This document shows, piece by piece, positions 24,604-34,338 of a DNA stretch of 64,000 nucleotides. The translations under genes were made by a program, and so were the position numbers. Source of the stretch: GCA-002050365 sp965218105 (GTDB lineage: Bacteria > Acidobacteriota > Blastocatellia > Pyrinomonadales > Pyrinomonadaceae); contig OZ244585.1 of NCBI GenBank assembly GCA_965218105.1, positions 2,790,001-2,854,000 of the forward strand, read 5' to 3'. The notes under the pieces were generated by a model, which worked only from the letters and a program-made list of their open reading frames with translations, did no database searches and was not told where the DNA came from. Positions within the stretch are counted from its first letter, which is position 1. Every line of letters starts with the position of its first letter.

Positions 24604-25818
24604 TAATGTGCTTTTTCTAGCCAGCGATAATGCCGTTAAATTATCATACTTATCTCTTATATTGAAATTGGCATCTTTTTCAATCAAAAATCGCACCGAT
24701 TTAGTTTTTCCTTCCAAAGCGGCATACATCAGCGCAGTTTTCCCGTCGTAATTTCTATGATTTATATCTGCTCCGGCTTTCAGTAAAACGTCCATCGTTT
24801 CGATATGTTCATTTCGCGCTGCGCTGGTTAAAGCCGACCAACTGCAACAATTGTCGTTCACATCGGCTTTCGCGTCTATTAAAATTTTTACAACTTCCGT
24901 ATGTCCCTGAATAGATGCCCAAATAAGTGCCGTTGGATTTCGTTCAATGCTGACCGATACTTCGGCTCCGGCATTCAATAACAGTCGCACTATATCAGCC
25001 TTTCCGCGAGATGCCGCCTGCGATAATGCGGTTTCGCCATATTTTCCTTTTTTATTCGGATTTGCTCCGGCATCAAGAAAGATTTTTACCAATTCGACAT
25101 CGCCCCAAGCGGCAGCAATGTGTAAAATGTTCGTATTACCGGCGAGATTTTCCAAATTTCCGCCTGCGCCGGCAGCAAGAAGAATTTTCACCGTTTCTTT
25201 GTTATTACTTGTCGCCGCATAAACCAAAGCAGTATTATTTGTTCCTTCTTGTTTGACATAAATATTCGCGCCTGCCGCCAGCAAAATTTTGACGGCTTCG
25301 GTGTTTCTGCCTTCCGCTGCATTCATCAGAGCCGTGCGATTATAACGGGCAGTATGATTAACATTCGCTCCGGCAGCGATAAGTGCTTTAATAATTGTCG
25401 GACAACTTTGATATACCGCATTCATCAATGCCGTTCCGCCGTCGTTGGTCTGAGCATCAGCTTCTGCTCCCGAAGCCAGAAGAAATTTAACGACTTCCAA
25501 ATCATTATTTCTTGCCGCTAACATCAACGCTGTTTGTCCGCCGCTATCTTTGAGATTAACATCAATTCCATCGGCGATTATTTTTTTTATTTCAGGTACA
25601 TTGCCGTTGTTAACCGCTTCAAGTAAAGGATTTTCAAAAGGTTTCTCTCCAACAGTACAAAAAAAACGGGTTTTGTTTCTGGCACACAAATCCTGATTCA
25701 TTACAGGCTGAATAACCTGATGTGACTTGATTTTCTTTTGACCTAAAATTTCATTTTCACAGCAAACTACAAAAAATAGAAGAAACACTAAAAAAATAAA
25801 ACCGCGATGTTTTTTCAT
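24604..25818 (-). pseudogene. Ankyrin-repeat exported protein, 3' end cut off by IS630
   Basis: The open frame starts at 25818 and runs to 24535, but the last 23 or so residues (from LYQYNIES on) are encoded by the IS end. Native sequence stops near 24604 after TALSLARKST. The N-terminus is a hydrophobic signal segment (MKKHRGFIFLVFLLFFVVCC) that may be a lipoprotein signal because of the Cys pair. About ten ankyrin repeats follow (e.g. GQTALMLAARNNDLEVVKFL). Ankyrin repeats bind proteins. With only the last repeat or two missing, the product may still fold. Confidence 0.85.
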
Positions 25819-25848
25819 AATATTAACTGTACGGTATCAAAAGAAATT

Positions 25849-27549
25849 TCAAGAATTATTTTCAATAATGTTTGATAATTTTCTCAGATTGCTTTTGACA
25901 TCCGCGCCCAAATGAACGCGCAAAGCGCGGCGATCTCTGTCCAGCAAAACCTGAAAATCGCCGCGCGCCTGCGCCGCTTTTACGACACCAAAAGTATATT
26001 TTTGATCGGGAACGTCAAAATCTTCCGCGTCTTCGGATGTGATTTGCAAAAATACGCCTTCGTTTGAACCGCCTTTGTAGGCTTGTCCGGTCGAATGCAG
26101 AAAGCGCGGACCAAATCCTAAACAAGTGGCGACGAGTTTCGATTCTAAAACTTTTTCTCTGATTGATTGCAGTAACTTTTCATTTTCTTCGTCGCGTTCG
26201 ATATACGCCAAAATTGCGAAATAATCATTTTCCTGCAAATGCGCGAGGTGCGCTTCCAGATATTTTTCCAGAGATTTGTCGCCTTCGATGTATTTATTTA
26301 ATTGTTCGGCGTATTCGTCGCTCGAAAAAAGTTTGATTCCGTCGGCTTCGTAAAATGGTGTTTCTTTTGGCAATTCGCCTTTTTCTTCGTATTCTTCGGT
26401 CAACTTTTTCGCTTCGATTTTCGCGGCTTCAACATCCGGCTGATTGAAAGCGTTGATATTCATAATCGAACCGGCGACGGCGGTGGCAAATTCCCATCGG
26501 AAAAATTCTTGTCCGAGATTCATTTTGTCGGCGAGTTCGATTCTGACGACCGGATGACCGTTTGATTCGAGCGCGTCGAGTTTTTCGTCCAACGAATTGT
26601 CACCCGAATCTTTCAATTTCAAGTAAGCGAAAACGCGGTCGCCGCTGTAATTTTCCACCGGCTGAAGCGGTTCGCGGTCAACCGGAATTATCGAAATTCC
26701 CTGTTTTCCGGTTGATTCGGCGAGCAATTGTTCGAGCCACGCGCCGACATCGTAAAGTTCTTCCGATGTAAAAATCGTCAGTTTATCGCGTCCGTTAGTC
26801 TGGCAAACGCCGAGAATCGTTCCCAAAACCGCGCCCGGATTTTCCTTCGGAACGTGAGATTTACAGGCGCGAACCATTTCCATCGCGCGTTCCAGAAAAT
26901 CAACGACATCCAAACCCATTATCGCGCCCGGAATCATTCCGAAAACCGACAGCGCGGAAAATCTGCCGCCGATTGACGGATCGCCGAAAAAAGTGTTGCG
27001 AAAATCGTCATTTTCCGCGACTTTTTGCAATTTTGAATCGGGATCGGTGATCGCAATAAATTGTTTTCCGGCATTTTCCGCGCCGACTTTTTCAGAAACT
27101 TTCGTGAAAAAGTACTGCTTAAAAACATTCGGCTCAAGCGTCGAACCGGATTTTGAGGCGACAATAAACAGCGTTTTCTCCAAATCGAGTTTGCCTTCCA
27201 AGGTCTTAATTTGCGCCGGAACGGTGGAATCGAGAATGTGAAACTGATTTTTGCCGAAAGTTTCCGCCAAAACTTCGGGACACAAACTTGAACCGCCCAT
27301 TCCGAGCAGAACAATGTCGGAAAAATCTTTCGTGTCTTCGGCGATTTCAGGATATTTTTCCGCGTCTTTCAACTCTTCTTCGACAATATCGAGCCAGCCG
27401 AGCCATTTTCCCTCGTCGTCATCCGTCCAAACGCTCGCGTCTTTTGACCACAGACGAAAAATTTTGTCTTCCTTTTTCCATTCGTCCATCGTTTCACGGA
27501 CGATTTTCTGTAAATTTTCGGGCAATGAATAAGTAATTTGATTCAGCAT
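25849..27549 (-). CDS. pgi: Glucose-6-phosphate isomerase
   Basis: 566 residues. The sugar-isomerase (SIS) fold motifs are visible: VLLGMGGSSLCPEV, IVASKSGSTLEPN (phosphate binding), DPSIGGRFSALSVFG, and the catalytic region near HSTGQAYKGGSNEG. The size and the C-terminal FGVVKAAQARGDFQVLLDRD and RALRVHLG segments match the bacterial PGI form found as a domain of transaldolase/PGI fusions and as single proteins. It interconverts glucose-6-P and fructose-6-P in the cytoplasm. It reads in the same direction as the ankyrin gene downstream. Confidence 0.93.
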   Translation of the reverse strand: MLNQITYSLPENLQKIVRETMDEWKKEDKIFRLWSKDASVWTDDDEGKWLGWLDIVEEELKDAEKYPEIAEDTKDFSDIVLLGMGGSSLCPEVLAETFGKNQFHILDSTVPAQIKTLEGKLDLEKTLFIVASKSGSTLEPNVFKQYFFTKVSEKVGAENAGKQFIAITDPDSKLQKVAENDDFRNTFFGDPSIGGRFSALSVFGMIPGAIMGLDVVDFLERAMEMVRACKSHVPKENPGAVLGTILGVCQTNGRDKLTIFTSEELYDVGAWLEQLLAESTGKQGISIIPVDREPLQPVENYSGDRVFAYLKLKDSGDNSLDEKLDALESNGHPVVRIELADKMNLGQEFFRWEFATAVAGSIMNINAFNQPDVEAAKIEAKKLTEEYEEKGELPKETPFYEADGIKLFSSDEYAEQLNKYIEGDKSLEKYLEAHLAHLQENDYFAILAYIERDEENEKLLQSIREKVLESKLVATCLGFGPRFLHSTGQAYKGGSNEGVFLQITSEDAEDFDVPDQKYTFGVVKAAQARGDFQVLLDRDRRALRVHLGADVKSNLRKLSNIIENNS

Positions 27550-27589
27550 ATTCTTATTTAATCACGAAGCCGCGCGAAATTCCACAGCA

Positions 27590-28261
27590 TTATTTGCTTT
27601 TAATATCCGCAAACCCGATGTCGTAAATCGCATATTTTTCCCAATCTTTATAATCGAAATGCCACCATTCGTTGCTGTTGACGGTGAATCCTTCAGCTTC
27701 CATCAACTTGCGAAGTAAATCACGATTTTCGCGTTGTTTCGCCGTTCCGCCTTTGTAATCGGGGCTTGCCTTTTCCGTAAAATTGTCAAAATCAGACGGC
27801 ATTTCCGAGAGTTCGCCGGTTTTCAGGTCATAAATGCTCAAATCAACCGCGCAGCCGCGATTGTGTTTCGAGCCTTTTTCGGGATTTGCCACAAATTTGC
27901 GATGATCTTTTTCGACGACTTCCCAAAAAAGTTTCGTAACCGACCACGGACGATAACCGTCGAAAATCACCAAACCGAGATTTTTTTCTTTTAATTTTCG
28001 ATGCGCTCTGACAATCGCATCGGCGGCGGGACGCTGCATAAACGCCCGCGCTTCCGTATAGACGGGCTTGCCGACAAAATTGTCGGAACGCGCGTAGCGA
28101 ATATCGAGTTTTATGGTTTTGTCCAATTTTATAAGTTCTATCAAATCAGCCTCACGTTTGTTTTTTTCTTTCGGCGGCGCGGTTTGGGCTGAAATTGCAA
28201 AGGAAAAGATTAAAATCAGCCAACCGATTGATATTATAAATTTTGATATTCGTTTTTTCAT
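27590..28261 (-). CDS. D-Ala-D-Ala dipeptidase, VanX/M15D type
   Basis: 223 residues from the ATG at 28261 (MKKRISK). The longer TTG-started frame has no signal-like start. A signal peptide (residues 8-26, ending SAQ) sends it to the periplasm. Zn-binding motifs SKHNRGCAVDLS (SxHxxGxAxD) and NEWWHFDYKD (ExxWH) are intact, as are KLDIRYARSDNFVGKPVY and FDGYRPWSV. Exported M15D enzymes recycle wall dipeptides. Since vanH and vanA are absent, resistance to vancomycin is not implied. Confidence 0.9.
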   Translation of the reverse strand: MKKRISKFIISIGWLILIFSFAISAQTAPPKEKNKREADLIELIKLDKTIKLDIRYARSDNFVGKPVYTEARAFMQRPAADAIVRAHRKLKEKNLGLVIFDGYRPWSVTKLFWEVVEKDHRKFVANPEKGSKHNRGCAVDLSIYDLKTGELSEMPSDFDNFTEKASPDYKGGTAKQRENRDLLRKLMEAEGFTVNSNEWWHFDYKDWEKYAIYDIGFADIKSK

Positions 28262-28484
28262 AACCGAACAGTTATAAAATGCGGTAATTTGAAATGATCG
28301 GACAAACAAAGTTACTTTCAAATAAAAATGCGGGAAACTCAAAAATCAAAAAAAACAAATTCTTTCTTCAAATTGATAAAATGTTTTGGCGTGGCAGGTT
28401 TTATGGTTTTTTTCATCAAAGAATTGCTGCGGCTTTTGATTCCCTCGCGCCGCTTATTTTGTTTGGTAGAAATTTGGTGAAAAT

Positions 28485-28531
28485 AGAAAAACGAAAAGTT
28501 TAAATCATAATTTTTTGCTTTTCGTTTTTCT
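28485..28531. terminator. Bidirectional hairpin downstream of the secreted acidobacterial protein gene
   Basis: AGAAAAACGAAAAG (28485-28498) and its exact complement (28518-28531) form a 14-bp stem with T-rich sequence following on both strands. It is placed 13 bp after the stop of the minus-strand gene ending at 28544. The rest of the 280-bp gap (28262-28484) holds no gene or motif that I recognise. Confidence 0.6.
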
Positions 28532-28543
28532 GTTTTTAGTTTT

Positions 28544-29608
28544 TTACTGCTGAGGTTTTTCTTCCGGCGCGTTGTCTTCTTCAACAATTTTAACTTCCGA
28601 ACCGTATTTTTGATAATCTTTGAAACGAATGACGTTTCGCGTTTCGTAAAGTTGACTGTTTTCTCTCGAAGTCAAACGCACGTCGGAGAGCGACGGAAGC
28701 AGAAATTTTTCGTCGGAAATTGTCACCCAATCGTAATCAATCGTTCGATTGGCGGAGCGAATCCGAAAACTTTCGGGAATTTCAGTCGCCGCGCTTTCGA
28801 CGCGCAGGACGCGAAAATCCGCGCGGTCAATCCAGATTTTGCCTTCCATTCCCGTAATTACCGAATCGTCAAACGCGCCCGAAGCGGTTATTTGCTGTTT
28901 CGCTTTGTCACGAACGATTGAATAACTGAAAATAATCGTCGGGCGGCTGCGAACCGTGTCCGTGTCAACCGTTTCAAATTTCGTATCGCTTTCGGGTTTG
29001 AAAATCTTCGCCAAAACCGTCACAAATTCGCCCGTCGAACTCGTTCCGCCGGCTTCGCTGTAAGATTGTTTTGCCGTCGGAGTATTTTCCATAACTCCGT
29101 TGCGCGACAAAAGTTTGTATTCCTCCTGTCCGCTGGTGCGATAATTGACGGCGACGACAAGACGGTCGAGACTGCGATAATTGTTCGTTCCGGCATACGC
29201 ATACGAACGCGAAACAAGCTGTTTGACGGTAAAATCCGGCATTTCTTCGACCGCCGCCAGAGTATTCGCCCGCGTTTTTTCCAAAATTTCCTGAGCTTCT
29301 GTTTCCGAAGGCAGCTTTGCCGCGTTCGGATTTTGGCGGCGGCGATTCGCTTCTTCCAGAGCGCGCTGCAATTCGCTGTCGTTCCTGCTTTTTGTTCTCG
29401 TCAGAGAGCGTACGCCGTCGGTTAATTCAAAAGCGATGCCGCGTTTGCGAATCGCTTCGATCAAACCGTCTTTGCTGCCCGGATTTTTCTGCAAATCGTA
29501 GAGCATTTTGACGTATTCGGTCTGCGGCAGGGGTTTTTGCCGACTGCTTTGAGCGAAAGCGAAACTTATTGAAAATAAAATTATGATAACGGAAACCAGC
29601 TTTTTCAT
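28544..29608 (-). CDS. Exported protein, outer-membrane lipoprotein-sorting-like fold
   Basis: 354 residues with a signal peptide (MKKLVSVIIILFSISFAFAQ). An alpha-helical segment (about 30-120) precedes a beta-rich C-terminal domain with FSYSIVRDKAKQQITASGAF, GKIWIDRADFRVLRVESAAT and IDYDWVTISDEKFLLPS. The DRADFRVLRVE pattern is that of LolA-like or DUF4292-like periplasmic carriers. I know such proteins as recurring 'hypothetical' secreted proteins in Acidobacteriota but cannot give a function. Possible role: lipid or lipoprotein binding in the periplasm. Confidence 0.75.
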   Translation of the reverse strand: MKKLVSVIIILFSISFAFAQSSRQKPLPQTEYVKMLYDLQKNPGSKDGLIEAIRKRGIAFELTDGVRSLTRTKSRNDSELQRALEEANRRRQNPNAAKLPSETEAQEILEKTRANTLAAVEEMPDFTVKQLVSRSYAYAGTNNYRSLDRLVVAVNYRTSGQEEYKLLSRNGVMENTPTAKQSYSEAGGTSSTGEFVTVLAKIFKPESDTKFETVDTDTVRSRPTIIFSYSIVRDKAKQQITASGAFDDSVITGMEGKIWIDRADFRVLRVESAATEIPESFRIRSANRTIDYDWVTISDEKFLLPSLSDVRLTSRENSQLYETRNVIRFKDYQKYGSEVKIVEEDNAPEEKPQQ

Positions 29609-29663
29609 TGTTTATTAAAGATGCGGCAAAACTTTTTTTCGTTCGCTTTTACCAAAAACAAAA

Positions 29664-29694
29664 GCGGGAAAAATTTATTAAAAATCTTTCCCGC
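29664..29694 (-). terminator. Rho-independent terminator for the PilZ-like gene
   Basis: GCGGGAAA (29664-29671) pairs with TTTCCCGC (29687-29694). On the minus strand the stem is followed by TTTTGTTTTTGG. It lies 30 bp past the stop of the minus-strand gene ending at 29725. Confidence 0.75.
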
Positions 29695-29724
29695 CCGTTT
29701 TAAATAAATGAACAATTACAAAAA

Positions 29725-30126
29725 TTAATTAATCCATTCTTCCTCGTAGTTTAACTGCCAATTTCGCGTTACCCAATCTTGCGCGGCGGTCAAAGCGGCG
29801 GCTCTCCATTTTTTCAAGTTCTCTGAAATAGAAAGCGCGGCTAACGGCTTGCTCGGATCGCGTTCAACTCTGATGACGTGCGTCAAAACTTCGACGATTG
29901 TTTTTTCTTCATCGTAAATTCGGAGTTTAACTTCACTGCCGACCGGCGGCAAAATGTTCAAATTTACCAGCGCGCTCGTTTCGCCGAGATTTTCCGTCGT
30001 TCCTTCAACAAAAACAATATTTTCAGTATCGGAATCAACCCAACTCGCCTGCACCGTTAAGTTTGCCATTATCCGCTGATGCAAATGCGCTTTATTTTCA
30101 ATTTCCGAATACGCTAATCTAGACAT
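29725..30126 (-). CDS. PilZ-like domain protein
   Basis: 133 residues. After an N-terminal helix (AHLHQRIMANLTVQ) comes a strand-rich domain with TTENLGETSALVNLN, PVGSEVKLRIYDEEKTIVEV and VIRVERDP. This is the layout of acidobacterial PilZ-like proteins, in which the c-di-GMP motif RxxxR is degenerate. Here RxxxR is not seen, so c-di-GMP binding is doubtful. A GGDEF enzyme is encoded at 54.5 kb but not close by. The upstream region is the 829-bp gap before the TonB receptor. Confidence 0.6.
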   Translation of the reverse strand: MSRLAYSEIENKAHLHQRIMANLTVQASWVDSDTENIVFVEGTTENLGETSALVNLNILPPVGSEVKLRIYDEEKTIVEVLTHVIRVERDPSKPLAALSISENLKKWRAAALTAAQDWVTRNWQLNYEEEWIN

Positions 30127-30955
30127 AATTTAACTTCCCCCTTTTTCAATCTTTTTTATTTCAAAAGTTTTTCAACTTTAGACAATTTTTATGTTGTCAG
30201 ATAAATCTAATCCACAATTACAAAAAAGTCAAGTATCCACAAACCGCTCAAACCGCTCACTATTAATTTTCGGCAAATAATTGATGAAACAAAAGGACTT
30301 TGACGAAAAATATTAATTTACTTCAAAATATCACTATAAAGATGAAAAAAAACCGCTCAAATCGCCCGCCGGATTTTTACCCGTCTGTCAGCTGAGAAAA
30401 CACCTGAAAAATAATTTTCATCGCCACCGCAGCGATTTAATAACGCGAAACAAAAGTAAAAGTTGCAAAATGAAACATCGAGTCCGTTTTGAAAATCTAC
30501 TTGACTATATAAAGCCTAAAATCGTTCGGTTTATTCCGCCGTTCAAATACGATTTAGCCAACCGCAGAGAAGCCGATCAATTTTTTTTGTTAATTTAAAT
30601 AATTAATTAACACTAATTTAACTCCGTTTTAAGATAATTTTATGTTTGGTATGGCAGGTTAAGGTTTGAAAACTAAGGAACTCTATTTGCATACCCAAAA
30701 GCTTATACTTTTGTTTTTCGCAGAAAAAACATTGTTTGAGTTTTAACCGTTGGAACAGCAAAAGTGTGAAAAATATACACTTAACAAAAATAAATGGATG
30801 TTTTGATTTGAGTTGCAAGAAATTGATCGGATAATTTTTACTGTTAAAAATCCGAAATTCAAGATAAAAATTCAAAATTCAAAATTTCGCATTTATTTTC
30901 ATATTTAAAGAACAAAATTTTAATAAATTCAATAAAACAAAGAGGTCAAAAAAAG
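30127..30955. other. 829-bp AT-rich intergenic region upstream of the TonB receptor
   Basis: No convincing gene: the 85-codon minus-strand frame at 30618-30875 is low-complexity and lacks a ribosome site. ACCGCTCAA occurs three times (twice in tandem near 30243-30258 and again near 30351). Word repeats of AAAATTCAAAATT type lie near 30862-30885. TTGACT near 30500 lacks a matching -10. The length suggests a regulated leader for the outer-membrane receptor, but no known riboswitch fold was recognised. Confidence 0.5.
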
Positions 30956-33900
30956 ATGACTACAAAATTTTCGATAAAATTTTCAGCAGCGGCGATTTTT
31001 TGTCTGGTTCTGGGAATCGGACAAATATTCGCTCAGTCAACCGTAACCGGAGCGATTCGCGGAAACATCACGGATCCGCAAGGTGCCGTCGTGCCGAACG
31101 CGACCGTTAAAGTTACAAATTCGGGAACAAATAAATCACAGACACAAACGGCGACCGATAACGGAACTTTTCGTATCACCAATCTTGAGCCGGGAACATT
31201 TACGGTCGAAGTTAATTCCGGCAGTTTCGCGCCGTTCATCCAAGAAAACGTCGTGGTCGAAGTCGGTCAGGTTACCGCGCTCGATATTCCGCTGAATGTT
31301 CAGGGAACGACCGCCACGGTTGAAGTAACGGCGGAAGCACCGGTTATTAATACGGTGGACAATGCCAATTCGACAAATATTAATCAAACATCTATCAATG
31401 AATTACCGATTAATGGCAGACGCGCTTCCAATTTCGCTTTGCTCGCGCCTTCGACCGTTCCCGACGGAACATTCGGTTTAATTTCATTTCGCGGGATTTC
31501 CGGTTTGCTCAACAACAGCACCGTGGACGGCGGCGACAACAATCAGGCGTTTTTCTCGGAAGAACGCGGACGCACCCGCATCAACTATGTAATCAGTCAA
31601 TCGGCAGTGCGCGAGTTTCAAATCAACGGTTCAAACTATTCCGCCGAATACGGGCGGGCGGCGGGCGGCGTTATCAACACCGTTACGAAAAGCGGAACCA
31701 ACTCGTTTCACGGCGATCTTTTCTATTACAATCGCAATAATCGCAACGGCGCGCGCAATCCGCGGGCTTTCACTTCCGTTCTAGTTAACGGCGTTTCAAC
31801 GACCGTTCCGGCAAAACCGATTGATCTTCGCCAGCAATTCGGCGGAACGCTCGGCGGTCCGATTTTCAAAGACAGATTATTTTTCTTTTTCAGCTACGAT
31901 CAGCAGAAACGCAATTTTCCCGGTTTGGGAGTTTTCAGCAACTCAAATTATCTGAACACGGCGGATACCGCGCTGCTTACAACTCCTCTCGGACAACAAG
32001 TTCCGGGACGCACCGGCGTTGTTCTCGGAAGAGGTTTAACCGCCGCGCAAGTCGCCAATACCATACAATTCGTCAATTCATTATCGGGAGAAACACCGCG
32101 CAGAGGTGATCAAACCCTGTATTTGCCTAAACTTGACTGGCAGATTAATAACAATAATTTGCTTTCGGCAACTTACAATCGTCTGCGCTGGTTTTCCCCG
32201 TCCGGCGTTCAAACTCAACCCGTCGTTTCTTACGGACGCGCCAGTTTCGGCGATGACGGAGTTAAAGTTGATACATTAAACCTGCGCCTTCAGTCAACAT
32301 TTTCAGCTAACGTGTTGAATGAAGCCCGTTTTCAGTATGCGCGTGATTTCGAATATCAATTGAGCCAAACTCCGCTGCCGGGCGAACCGCTGACCGGAAG
32401 CACGGCTTTGGGACCGCGTTCGCCGAACGTATTTTTGAGCAACGGTTTACAATTCGGAATTCCGAACTTTTTAGAGCGTCCGGCATATCCAGACGAACGA
32501 CGCATTCAATTTGCCGATACTGTAACGGTAACGAGCGGTCGTCATACTTTCAAATTCGGCGGTGATTTCAACCACGTTACGGACGACACTCAAAATTTGC
32601 GCTACGAAACCGGCGGTTATTCATACAATAATCTGAGTGATTTCATCGTTGATTACACAAATTATTTGAGTCCGCTTCCGACAAATACGCCCTGCGCCAC
32701 CAGCACACGTCTCGCCGGACGCTGCTACACGAGCAATTATTCACAGGGCGTTGGAAGTCGCGGATTAAAATTCGCCACCAACGATTACAACTTTTTCGCG
32801 CAGGATGATTTTCGCATCACGCCGCGTTTGACCTTAAATTTCGGCGTGCGCTACGAATACATTCAACTGCCCGATCCTGTTTTGCCTAATTCCAGCACGA
32901 TTGTCATTCCAAATATTGGCAGAACTGTAGCCGATGCAACCTCAACTTTGCCGGATGACAAAAATAATTTTGGACCGCGCATCGGATTTGCCTACGATGT
33001 TTTTGGCGACGGTAAAACGTCAGTTCGCGGCGGCTACGGCATTTATTACGGACGCATTCAAAATTCGACAATTTACAACGGTTTGATAAATACCGGAAAT
33101 ACCGGCGGTCAGTCGCAGTTAAGCATATCGCCGGGACAAACGACGAATTGCTTTCCGCTGGTTGCCACGGCGACGGTTCCGTGCGCTCCCGTCTTCCCGA
33201 ATGTTCTTCCGTCCGGCAATTTGACCTTTGCCGCCGGAGCGATTCAGTATTTCCAAAAGAATTTTCAAGCGCCGCTGATTAATCAATACGATGTTATTGT
33301 TGAACGTCAGATCGCTAAAAACACCGTTGTTTCGGTGTCTTATATCGGAAGTTTGGGACGCAATCTGCCGACGTTTGTTGATTACAATTTGCAGCCGACC
33401 AATACTTCCGCGACTTATACAATTGTCGGCGGACCTCAGAACGGGCAAACATTCACATTGCCGACATATTCGCGTCCGAGCAACGGATTCGCCCAGTTGA
33501 CGCAAATTGAAAGCACGGTTTCATCCGAATATAACGCGCTTGTTTTTCAGGCAAATCGTCGTTTTACTCGCGGATTACAGTTCCAGGCGAGTTATACGCT
33601 GGCGAAATCCACGGACACCAATCAAAATTCGGCGACATTTACTCAGAGCAACAGCCCATATAATGTTTTCGACCGCAGTTATGACGCGGGACCGAGTAAT
33701 TTTGACGTTCGTCACAAAGTCGTCTTCAGTGCCGTCTATGCGCCGACATTTTACAAAGGTGACGCTAAATCAGCCTACAATTATTTGTTAAACGGCTGGT
33801 CAATCGCTCCGATTTACGCGTTTTATTCCGGTCGTCCGTTTGACGGAACGGTTTCGGGATCTACGCTCAACGGAACAAACGGAGACAATCGTTTCCCGCT

Positions 33901-34216
33901 GAATGCGCGAAACGCTTATCGTTTGCCGAGCCTTTCAAATCTCGATTTGAGACTTTCAAAGCGGTTTAGATTTACGGAACGCTACAATCTCGAATTACTG
34001 GCGGAAGGATTTAATATCTTCAACCGAACTCAGATTTTCGGTCTGAATACCGGTCTTTACAGCAGAACAAGCAATTGTTTCCCGGTTAATGGAATTTCCG
34101 CGACGCTCAACGCAAACAATTTATGCTATAACCCTTCATTCGGGGACGTTACAACGACGGACAGCACTTTATATCGTGAACGCCAAATACAGTTGGCGGC
34201 GCGATTCCAATTTTAG
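30956..34216 (+). CDS. TonB-dependent receptor, Oar-like, with carboxypeptidase-regulatory domain
   Basis: 1086 residues. A signal peptide (about 1-27) is followed by a CarboxypepD_reg domain (about 30-120; GAIRGNITDPQGAVVPNATV then NLEPGTFTVEV), a plug domain (INELPINGRRASNFALLAPS, VISQSAVREFQINGSNYSAE, AGGVINTVTKSGTNSFHG), and a long beta-barrel ending in the aromatic RFQF. No N-terminal TonB box is obvious. Such Oar-like receptors are greatly expanded in Acidobacteriota and are thought to take up oligosaccharides or peptides, but the ligand is unknown. AGAGG lies 9 bp before the start. It is a single-gene unit ended by a strong terminator. Confidence 0.93.
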   Translation: MTTKFSIKFSAAAIFCLVLGIGQIFAQSTVTGAIRGNITDPQGAVVPNATVKVTNSGTNKSQTQTATDNGTFRITNLEPGTFTVEVNSGSFAPFIQENVVVEVGQVTALDIPLNVQGTTATVEVTAEAPVINTVDNANSTNINQTSINELPINGRRASNFALLAPSTVPDGTFGLISFRGISGLLNNSTVDGGDNNQAFFSEERGRTRINYVISQSAVREFQINGSNYSAEYGRAAGGVINTVTKSGTNSFHGDLFYYNRNNRNGARNPRAFTSVLVNGVSTTVPAKPIDLRQQFGGTLGGPIFKDRLFFFFSYDQQKRNFPGLGVFSNSNYLNTADTALLTTPLGQQVPGRTGVVLGRGLTAAQVANTIQFVNSLSGETPRRGDQTLYLPKLDWQINNNNLLSATYNRLRWFSPSGVQTQPVVSYGRASFGDDGVKVDTLNLRLQSTFSANVLNEARFQYARDFEYQLSQTPLPGEPLTGSTALGPRSPNVFLSNGLQFGIPNFLERPAYPDERRIQFADTVTVTSGRHTFKFGGDFNHVTDDTQNLRYETGGYSYNNLSDFIVDYTNYLSPLPTNTPCATSTRLAGRCYTSNYSQGVGSRGLKFATNDYNFFAQDDFRITPRLTLNFGVRYEYIQLPDPVLPNSSTIVIPNIGRTVADATSTLPDDKNNFGPRIGFAYDVFGDGKTSVRGGYGIYYGRIQNSTIYNGLINTGNTGGQSQLSISPGQTTNCFPLVATATVPCAPVFPNVLPSGNLTFAAGAIQYFQKNFQAPLINQYDVIVERQIAKNTVVSVSYIGSLGRNLPTFVDYNLQPTNTSATYTIVGGPQNGQTFTLPTYSRPSNGFAQLTQIESTVSSEYNALVFQANRRFTRGLQFQASYTLAKSTDTNQNSATFTQSNSPYNVFDRSYDAGPSNFDVRHKVVFSAVYAPTFYKGDAKSAYNYLLNGWSIAPIYAFYSGRPFDGTVSGSTLNGTNGDNRFPLNARNAYRLPSLSNLDLRLSKRFRFTERYNLELLAEGFNIFNRTQIFGLNTGLYSRTSNCFPVNGISATLNANNLCYNPSFGDVTTTDSTLYRERQIQLAARFQF

Positions 34217-34246
34217 TTTTTCCCAATTACGGGAAAAACCTCTGAC

Positions 34247-34279
34247 GGCACGTTTCCTCTGTGAGGCGTGCCTTTTTTT
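34247..34279 (+). terminator. Rho-independent terminator of the TonB receptor gene
   Basis: GGCACG (34247-34252) pairs with CGTGCC (34267-34272) around an inner CCTC/GAGG stem, followed by seven T. A smaller TTTTTCCC/GGGAAAAA hairpin precedes it right after the stop codon. Confidence 0.85.
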
Positions 34280-34338
34280 ATTTTCAAACATTTTCATTTC
34301 TCTTTATCCTTTCGCCTTTATCATTTATCCTTTACGAA

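Noticed and set aside
27590..28261. VanX-type gene as part of a vancomycin-resistance cluster with ddl
   Set aside because: No vanH, vanA-like ligase specificity evidence or regulators. ddl is 4 kb away with an IS and pgi between, so wall recycling is the simpler reading.
30480..30530. TTGACT near 30500 as promoter of the TonB receptor
   Set aside because: No -10 box at 15-19 bp and more than 400 bp from the start codon.
30618..30875. 85-codon minus-strand ORF in the gap before the TonB receptor
   Set aside because: Low-complexity, Phe/Lys-rich translation from AT-rich DNA, with no ribosome site or family resemblance.
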